A stretch of DNA of 64,000 nt from assembly GCA_907163375.1 (NCBI GenBank), contig CAJQUW010006779.1, positions 1 to 64,000 of the forward strand, read 5' to 3'. Of the stretch, positions 55,867-64,000 are shown piece after piece (the first letter of the stretch is position 1; the number at the start of each line of letters is the position of its first letter). The notes beneath the pieces were generated by a model. That model ran no database searches. It was not told where the DNA came from and saw only the letters and a list, made by a program, of their open reading frames with translations. Source of the DNA: Prostheceraeus crozeri (Eukaryota > Platyhelminthes > Polycladida > Euryleptidae). The position numbers and the translations under genes were made by a program.

Positions 55867-56600
55867 CATGTTAGTATCCTAGAAGTTGTTGGAAATAAGT
55901 TTGCGGATTGCACAAGCTGTGGCATGTACTGCACAGTTAAAGTCACGGAGTCAAGTCAAAATGGTTTTCATAAAACTGCCAAGAAAAGTCTCGAGATAAA
56001 ATGCAAATAACAGAAACGTCATCAGCAATATCTCAAACCTACGTCTCTGTTAAATTTTAAGAGGAAAATTAATTGACAAGGTCATTAGTAGACGGGGTTT
56101 GAAACCAGGTCTCAGTAGGCCCACTTCCACTAGTAGTCAGATACTATTGGTCTTCCGACTAAAATTTTAAGAGAAACATAGTCTTTGATGTTGCCGAGAC
56201 CGTCTCCGTTATTCAAATTTTTCGAAACTTGCCATGGAACAGGTTTATTGAAACCGAATTTTAGGACCATTTCCTGAAAATAGCGTTTTGACCAGGAGCC
56301 AAAGTCACACTTTACCTTCAGGCTGCTATCTCATTTGTCATATAATCACGATACTCAAACTGAGTGGGTAATTCGGCAACCGTCCACCAAAAAACGTAAG
56401 CTATCCTAATCATGATTAAAAATGTATGTGCCTTGCTGTATGTATTTGTGACTCCTTAAACTGTAATCCACGCTGCTGTACTATCAACCACTTGTCACAG
56501 GGTGCACGTGCATTTTCGGATGATAATAATCCGGACTCATGAAAAAATTCCAGACTTATTGATAATCCCAATTTACCCAATATTCACCTAAACGTTTGGT
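55867..56600. other. Intergenic sequence with tRNA-like trace
   Basis: Near 56095-56160 (minus) there is a B-box-like GGTTTCAAACCCC with a weak tRNA-like upstream part, perhaps an old SINE. No gene seen. Confidence 0.3.
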
Positions 56601-56619
56601 TTGATTAACCTAAGGTCAG

Positions 56620-58560
56620 AAAAAAGTTGGAAGAAAGAACAGCTGGGCTGTATTCGGCAAAGAGGCAATGACAGAGTCTGCCGATAGAAAGGACACTGCT
56701 ATTCACGGATGAAAAAGCAATGTCGAAACAGAGCAGAATACAGTCTGAAGAGAACATGAAAATGTACAGGAACGAGTGCAATAAAGTTCGAAAGACGGTG
56801 CAAGCCGATTTGAAAATGTGGCTACAGGAAAATACCGACTGATTGAGCAGACTGTGCTGAAGCAGAGAAACGCTAAGTATATCTGCTGATCAGATATATC
56901 AATAGAAAATGGGAACCCGAAGCAACGATATGCTAAAGATCGCGATGGCCACCTGTTGCAGACCAAGGAGACGACGAGACCAAAGAGAGATGTGCTGTAC
57001 TTCCGAGACCTGCATGGGTAGACGTATGATTGTGACATCACATTAGTGACAGAAGTCGAAGACATGGCACTACAAGACGACGACAGAAATGACAAAGTAG
57101 TCGGGTGTGAAGTCGAAACAGCGACCAAGAAACTAAAACCACACAAGGCCACCACACGGCACAGATGGCATCACAGGAAAGATACTACATGCAGGTGGAG
57201 TGAAATTGGCAGAAGAGCTGCTCATTATCAGTAAAGTTCCTGATGAATGGAACAAGTCGGTCATAGTGACGCTGCCAAAGAAAGGAGATCTAAGAATCTG
57301 CAGCAAATACTGCACCCTATCTCTGATAAATCACGTGTTTAAAGTTTTCTTACTGATCATCCAAGAGCGTCTGACAGCTTCTGTCAAGCCATTCTGGTAG
57401 AAGAACATACAGGTTTCCGTAGCGACAGCAGCACTGTACAACAGATTCTTGCTGATGGTCTGTTTCATCGATTTCTCTAAGGCTTTCGGTAACATTCGGC
57501 AAGACGCCATGTGGGCAGCACTGAAATCATGCGGAGTGGATGCTAAGATTATCCACATTTAAAATGAATGTACTACAGTGCTAAGGCTGCAGATACACTC
57601 GGAAATGAAACTAGTGACTGATTCAGACAAGGATTCCAGGCAGGGCGATCCCCTGTGACCTGTTACTTTGGCTTTGGATACCTGGAGCGCATTATAATGC
57701 GGCAGGGGTGTCAATTCAAAGACGGCCTATCAACAACCCAGGCCTTGCTGATGATATAACATTTTCGGATGAAAGTTGGTGAGAACTGAAGAATAGCCTA
57801 AACTTCGTTTCTTCAGATGCAGGAAGATGTGGCTGTAAGATCAGCACCGATAAAGCGGAGGGATTAGTGATAGTGGAGACAAGTCATAAAGCATAGCTTT
57901 CGACCAACAGCAGTGCAATTGAAACAGTCCTCAAGTTCACCTATCTTGGAATCCCGATAAATGGCGAGGGATGTGCAATGAAATTCTTCAGCGCATTGGT
58001 ATGGCCAGGCATGGCATTCGAGATATTCGCAGGTATTGAAAAAATATGAGGAGTCACGTGATTAACACAAGAAATATAATGCACGGTGCTGCAATCGTGT
58101 GTTTCCAGCGTGCAGATGCTTACTTCGGAAAAGTGGCCGTTGAGAAAGACGGATAACTGGGGTCTCGATGCCTTTTAGTGGTGGTGCTTCCGAATGATTT
58201 TAGATGTTAGATGATTTCACCGCACCGCCAATAATGAAGTCTTTGTGTATCTGATTAATAAGCACAAACTGGGTCTGTTCGGCCACATCTGCCGTATGAA
58301 AGATCATTGTCTAGTGAGGATCGTGCCGTTTGGTATCGCGAATGGCAGCAGTCGTAGAGCCGATTCATGGTGGACAGACAGCATCAAAGGTTGATGCGAT
58401 GTTAACCTGCACGTGATAGCAAGGATGACAGAAGAGACTAGCGGAAAATAACCGAACGCGTTATTTAGGACTCCAACGAATGATTCGACCTACTCACAAA
58501 TCAAGCAAAGTGAGCAAGATGATTTCAGTGACCGTCTGTTTAGTTAGCAGTTCTAACCAG
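56620..58560 (+). mobile_element. Decayed LINE (reverse transcriptase remnants)
   Basis: Plus-strand fragments in several frames keep LINE RT order: LPKKGDLRICSKYCTLSLIN then HVFKVF (about 57270-57350), CFIDFSKAFGNIRQDAMW (about 57460-57515), ADDITFSDES (about 57745-57775) and a C-terminal GHICRMKDH (about 58280). The PKKGDL ... NYRGI-type text places it with endonuclease-type LINEs, but the clade is unclear. Many stops and frameshifts indicate great age. It meets the next LINE tail to tail. Confidence 0.65.
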
Positions 58561-58744
58561 TGCATTTGAATAAATAAACGAGGCTGTAAATAAACGAGGT
58601 TCTTAGTCGTTCACTGGCAAGCGAAGTAACTTAGCAAACGGCATTTCCTGGTATCTGCCTCTGAAATGAACTAATATTTTTCAAGTCATGAAACTGATGA
58701 ACGAACTGAACTGACGCTCCTCAGTCTTACATTTACTGTGGGGG

Positions 58745-60560
58745 AAATTAATTTGTATTTGTATTTGGATAAGGCTCCGGACGGAGTCAACAAATTACAT
58801 AAAATCATGAATAAAAGTAAGAAAAGAAAGTCAAAAGTCATTAAACAGAAGAAAGTATCCATCGAATTTTACGCTTGAATTCATTCACCGAAGCTGCGTA
58901 AACTGCTGAAGATGGCATTGAGTTCCACTGCGAGATGATGCGTACTGTGAAAAAGTTATGCCGTAGTAGGAGGCGAGCAGGTCCTTGCACCAGTTTCCGA
59001 TTGAGCGAGCGAGTTCGTGTAAGTTCAGACATGGTGAAAAATAGATCAGAGTCAACATTACAATAACCACATAATAGTTTAAAAACAAATACCAAATCTG
59101 CACATAGACGTCTTTCACAGAGTGAGGGCAATCTTAGAGAGTCTAGATGATCACGATAACATAATTCTCGAAGACCACATAACCCTTTAGTAAATCGCCT
59201 TTGTACACCTTCGAGTAAATTTATGTCTCTCCGGAAATACGGAGCCCAAATGGAGCACGAATACTCCAAATGAGGTCGAACAAAAGCCTTGTACAGCAGT
59301 AACATCGTCTGATTATCCAGAGATTTAAAAGCCAATCTAAAAGTGCCTAACAATCTTCGAGCACGATTGGCAACACAGTGACATTGCTTAGTGGGACTAA
59401 GGGTATTACATATCAACACACCAAGATCTAAAACTTCAACAACCGTTTTTAGCTTTAGACCATTAACCTGATACATGTAGCTGGGATTCTGGCGACCAAA
59501 ATGAATAGAACAACATTTTTTCAAAATTAATCTTGATTAACCATTTGTTCGACCAGTCTTGCAAGTTGAACAAATCTTGCTGCATTTTCCTAACACAGTC
59601 ACTATCATCACTGATATTTATTGGAGCATATAACCGGATATCATCGGCAAACTTCAAAACTTTACACATTTTGAACAAACTGTCAATATCGTCAATGTAC
59701 ATTAAAAACAGAATTGGCCCCAAAACACTACCCTGAGGTACGCCACTTGTAACGCTGGATAAAGAAGACTTTGTCCAATTAACTTTGACATATTGGACAC
59801 GATCAGAGATAAACGAGAAAATCCAATCCAGTAAAGAGCCACATATACCAAAAGAGCGCAATTTAACAATCAAACGTCTGAAAGGGACAGAATCAAATGC
59901 TCTACAGAAATCAATATATATTGCATCTACACAACGGCCATTATCTACATTATATGTTACATAATCAGTAAAACTCAAAAGTGCCGTAGAACACGAACGA
60001 CCAGGCAAAAAGCCATGCTGAGAACCATGTAAAAGAGAATGGGTCATTACATGATTTAACAAAGCAGTCTTGACAATTCTTTCAAGTAATTTGCAGATGG
60101 ATGATGTAAGACTGATTGGACGATAATTTGAACAGTCGGACTTGTAACCTTTCTTGAAAATAGGTACAACACAAGAAACTTTCCAGTCTCTAGGCACTTT
60201 GCCCGAACAAAGGAGATGAGAAAAAATTTACGTAAAACAGGCACTATACAATGACCGCTATTAATTAACATCAAATTTGTAATCCCGTCATTTCCTGGAG
60301 ATGAATTGGGGGATAATTTCTCAATATTCTCTCTAACAATGTCATCAGTGATGTCAACATCTGATAATAGTTCATTATTTCTTAAAGGACAATCAGGCAG
60401 GACATCGTTCTCTTCGATAAAAACCGACGAGAAGAAAGTATTAAAAGCATCGGCTGTATCTTTGTCATTGACAGACAAATCGCCATTGGAATTCTCATAT
60501 CGCTTTTCGCTGTTCAGACATAGACAGCCGTTTATAGCAACTTTCGCTCACATAAATCCG
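58745..60560 (-). mobile_element. CR1/jockey-group LINE, 5'-truncated
   Basis: Minus-strand element ending in a short 3' repeat (CAAATACAAATACAAAT near 58750-58770). Homology starts within the region between endonuclease and RT at about 60560, so most of the 5' half is missing. Confidence 0.8.
58841..60478 (-). pseudogene. LINE reverse transcriptase, two frameshifts
   Basis: Three consecutive frames on the minus strand. The first has DAFNTFFSSVF and LSPNSSPGNDGI. The second has SNYRPISLTSSICKLLERIV, IDFCRAFDSVPF, VTSGVPQGSVLGPILFLMYI and LKFADDIRLYAP (catalytic FADD). The third has LDLGVLI, LLYKAFVRPHLEYSCSIWAP and a C-terminal ISQWNSMPSSAVYAASVNEF. Breaks lie near 60.06-60.2 kb and 59.46-59.52 kb. 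All RT motifs from the template-binding box to the C-terminal domain remain readable, so decay is moderate. It resembles the CR1/jockey group more than RTE. Confidence 0.82.
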
Positions 60561-62460
60561 AACTGTTGTTTCTGTTCGTGAACATTGTAAATGAGTAGAT
60601 TAAAGATCAGACCAGACAGGGATTTCTAAGGTCATTTTAGTAGGCGCGTAAGAATTTTCGATCGCCAAACGAAATATTTAATAAAACTTCTCTCGATTTC
60701 TGCAGGGTGAAAAATTAAAGGCTGTGGTAAACCTCTAAGTAATTAATGCTTCAAATATTTACGAGTTATATACTTCAATGATGTACGATAATAAAGTACT
60801 TGATGAATATAGTATAGGGTTGCCATCTTACCAGGAATCCGGGATTTGGAATTGGATGGCTTCCCTGTAGCGGCAGTTTTATGACTATCTAAGTCGATTG
60901 TGAGACAAAGGCAAACCAGGTACAGTTAATCAAAGTTTTTAAAATTGACAAATTGACAAAATGACAAAGCAGACGTATAAGAAAGAATGATGGACAATAT
61001 GAAGAAAAGATCTTCCTTGATTCTCAATGTGGTCAACGAGCGCCTAGTCCCACAACGTTGGTGCCTTTCAAAGTGAACAAAAAGCAAGTGAGTGACTTGA
61101 GTGTTTCAGCTGAACTGCACGACACAGCGCTAAATTAAAATGAACAGGCAAACTGACTGAACGAACGAAATAGTTGAATGAGCGAAGACCTGAGTGAGCT
61201 GAATAAAAGGCCGCATTCGAATGCACTGGTGCACTTAGATTACCTAGATAATTGATTCACCTTAGATAGTTTGCACCTTAATACTTGTAAATGAATTTTA
61301 CGCTTCACCAGTTGATGCAATAATGAAAAAGGAATATTGAACTTCAAAATGAGACAAAAATAGTTTTCGCAATTTGAATTTGTCATAAAAGTTTTTTGCA
61401 ATTATGAGGAATGAAGCTCAGTGGCTACCATATGGCAGCTGGCATTTAAACGCTTTCAATCTTGAGCACACATCATCACATTTTCTTTATAATCAGAAAA
61501 ATAGAACTTTCTTTTAAAGATGATTTTATTCGAATATAATATTACTCCTTTTGCAACTGCAGTACTACACAAACAGCATGCATATACGAGCATTTTTATA
61601 GTGCACATCACTGAAGTTCTTTTTAAAAAATGCATGTAGTCTGCTACTTACAGCTATAATGGATTTGTTATTGCTAGACTGTTCTTAAATGCAATTTTGT
61701 GTCATTAAGTTACGGAAATTGTGTTGGAATATCACAACTTTTGGCGCATTATGAACGGACTATTTTGGTAAATCAATTTCATTAATAACCAACTACATAT
61801 CATAACAAAGCCAACAGTTAAACAGCTAGTGGAGCAACTGAGTTAATATTTAGTAATTGACATTACTTAAAACTATCAGAAAACAAAACTAAGGTAAAAC
61901 CAGTTCGTCTTGGTAATATGAAAAAGAAACATGGACAACTTGAAATTATACAATTTAAAATTATAACTAGCAGTTCACACACTACCCTTTTCATGGTCTT
62001 TCAGGGAAAATTGAATATCGAAAATTATGAAAAGGAATAGACGATACAGTCGCTCATCTAACTTCTTTTTTTATCAACGAGATTTGTAATACTTCTTGCG
62101 TCATTGACCAGATGGTTTCCGTAATCAAGTTGCATATATTTTCCCCTTCATTATGTCTTCATTAAATACATGACTCTGTTTACTAAAACGTTTCCCCAAT
62201 TACGCTTTTGTCCACGTCAAGCTTTCAATTTTCTCAAAGTATTTAAGCTTCGCTCATATATTTCCAAACGCCATCTGCGCATTCATTGAGATAAACTGTG
62301 CTACATTGCTTTCCTAGTGCTTGACTTTTCTCAATGGTTACTCAAGTATCTCTAAGTACTGGCAAAACATATTTGAAAAGTAAAAGAGAAGCGCTAGGAA
62401 AGCAATACATGCGTAGCTTGCAGCAATGAACTCACAGAATGCAATTGAAAAAATGTGAGT
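60561..62460. other. Intergenic sequence, nothing coding
   Basis: No gene seen. TAGGGTTGCCATCTTACC at about 60814 looks like an end of a hAT-type element but has no partner with a matching duplication. Confidence 0.35.
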
Positions 62461-62469
62461 GAAGTTTCA

Positions 62470-62584
62470 ATACTTCCAGACCTATTCATCCTATATTTCT
62501 CCAGAATTTCCAGATTTTCCAGACCATCCTATTTTCCAGACATTTTCTTGAAAATAATACTTTTCCAGACCTGTGGGCACCCTA
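62470..62584. repeat. Lone hAT-type right end with TTTTCCAGAC iterons
   Basis: Five to six strings of the TTTTCCAGA(C) kind (about 62473-62570) are followed by CTGTGGGCACCCTA (inward TAGGGTGCCCACAG), a known hAT-type end. No left end was found in the window. Confidence 0.55.
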
Positions 62585-64000
62585 ATGTCAGGTCATTTCT
62601 CATGAGGAAGCGAGTTGAAAGCTCGAGTTATAAACAGACCATCCGACAGACAAGAGTTTTCCGGAACAAATATTACGCATAATACCTGTCTGAAAGAATG
62701 TCTTCATAAAAATGTAGCACGACATCGTTGTTAAATCGTTGAGTGATCGACACACGTTGTTTCGCAATCTGTTGGAGAGATCAGTCACTGAGCTTGCAGC
62801 CTCGGATGCTCCCAAGATACGTGTAATTTTGATCAATGTGAATACCGATTTCAGGAGTGTTCTGAGTCTCTGAGACACCTTATGTGTATTAGGTTTCTGC
62901 CTTTGATCATGTGAGCCTCATCCGAGGGTGAATCTGCCGACGTACCCGCTCTAAAGGGTTCGTAAAAGCACATTATTTGAAATTTATCGATTTAAGTTTG
63001 AATCTAGTCAACTAGGTTTATTATTAATATCGTATAATACGCAGTAAATCATGCAGTTGTTTATTAAGTCAATATCTTGGTTTTAGTTCCTAAATGTTTA
63101 GAATTAAATGTGTCTACAATGACTTATGAAATCAGTCTGAATGGCGATGCGAAACCTGCATTCATCTATTATTTCCCAAGATAAACCATTTTAAAAATAA
63201 TTGAAACAAAATTCCTTCATCACTGCTGCCTACTTCTATCAGTAGTACGACAGGAGCATCTCACCATGCACCTGAAAGCCCCCAACAAGCATAAAAGTAC
63301 TTTGATGTGTTGTGTTGAGGCTAACTGGTGAATGCGAAGCCGAAATATCTTCCACCTCAACCAAATGTAAATCCTGATTTCGTACGTGTAACGTTATTGC
63401 GCTTCGTTTGTTAAGATAGCTACTAGAGAAATGCACGATATCCATTTCAACAACTTCTGTGATGATGATTATGATGATCAAGTTTTATTTCATAGAATAA
63501 TGGCATCAATCAAATCTTTCAATTCGCAGACTTTTTCAGATAAGTAACCACTACTCGAATTTCATGTCAATTCGTGTAACGTAGTTACGTTTGACCCTAA
63601 TTAAGTGTTGCGTCACAAGGAAAGAATGGCAAAGCAAATACAAAATGCAAACATTAATTTCAGGGAATCTGCTAGCCGTTTTATCCGGCATGTCGAAACC
63701 AGCCTGATAAAATCTTCTACAAAAATGTTATTAAAATGTAGTAAATGCGCGCGATGTAACGTTATTACGCATGAAATTGTTCAAAACATTTGTGAAGTCT
63801 AATCTATGTTGTGAAATGCAAAAAGGCAAGCGTCAGAACCTCATCATTCAGATAGGATCCTTTGACTGATAGGGATCGTCCCATCAAGTCATGAAAATCC
63901 AAAATCTGAAATCATATACTTCTACAGTAATCAATCTATCAACAAAATTGAGAGCAAGCAAACCTATCATCTAATAGACTTATGAGATAACTTACATAAT
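62585..64000. other. Intergenic sequence with clustered GTAACGTTATTACGC motif
   Basis: No gene seen. The motif or close variants occur at 63388-63402, 63576-63590 and 63756-63770. Short ATGATG-type simple sequence lies near 63461-63480. Confidence 0.45.

Noticed and set aside
60814-62584. One hAT element spanning TAGGGTTGCCATC (60814) to GGGCACCCTA (62584)
   Set aside because: The flanks do not form a target duplication and the iterons differ between the two ends, so they are treated as separate remnants.
1-64000. CRISPR arrays, bacterial-type operons or rRNA genes
   Set aside because: No regularly spaced identical repeats of CRISPR type, no ribosome-binding-site-led gene runs and no rRNA-like conserved blocks were seen.

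Overview
The window looks like nuclear DNA of an invertebrate animal. It is AT-rich, and a spliced host gene with GT-AG introns lies on the minus strand. The rest is mostly transposable elements of classes typical of marine or arthropod-like invertebrates: RTE- and CR1-type LINEs, Tc1 and mariner, several hAT families, PIF/Harbinger, Penelope-like remnants, a Ty1/copia element and tRNA-derived SINEs. The species cannot be fixed from the sequence. No rRNA, CRISPR or prokaryotic-style operon was seen.

Host gene (about 2910-42430, minus). Seven well-supported exons and one tentative exon form the first half of a TDRD12-like gene, a Tudor-domain DEAD-helicase-like protein of the piRNA pathway. 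In transcript order they encode the start (42.4 kb), the first Tudor half (38.5 kb), a tentative Tudor core (35.1 kb), the Tudor end (21.5 kb), linker (19.9 kb), linker plus helicase motif I (15.9-16.7 kb), motif II (9.9-10.2 kb) and the start of helicase lobe 2 (2.9-3.3 kb). Codon phases match across most junctions. The 3' half lies beyond the left edge.

Introns of that gene. 1-2.5 kb: RTE-like LINE. 4.8-9.4 kb: nearly whole hAT-like element with 6-bp target duplication. 11.4-13.4 kb: second hAT-like element, followed by a Tc1-like transposase. 17.4-18.6 kb: third hAT-like element. 19.03 kb: hammerhead-ribozyme-like motif. 20.8-21.3 kb: fold-back. 22.8-25.9 kb: CR1-group LINE with a full open reading frame. 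28.4-30.1 kb: MITE next to a mariner. 31.2-33.6 kb: inverted-repeat element split by a second mariner. 35.2-35.7 kb: two SINEs. 39.8-41.4 kb: Harbinger-type element carrying a MADF-domain protein.

Right third (42.5-64 kb). No host gene was recognised. It holds two decayed Penelope-like reverse transcriptases (42.7-45.5 kb), a 7.6-kb hAT-like element (46.8-54.3 kb) containing a 748-bp palindrome and a young copia insertion, a 1-kb inverted-repeat element with a nested hairpin (54.8-55.9 kb), and two decayed LINEs tail to tail (56.6-60.6 kb). It also has a lone hAT end (62.5 kb) and a cluster of a recurring near-palindromic 15-mer (63.4-63.8 kb).

The most notable pattern is that the hAT-like elements, though different in sequence, share one design. 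Each has its own short iteron, in the same orientation at both ends, with more copies at the transposase-upstream end, ends beginning CAG, and perfect 6- or 8-bp target duplications.
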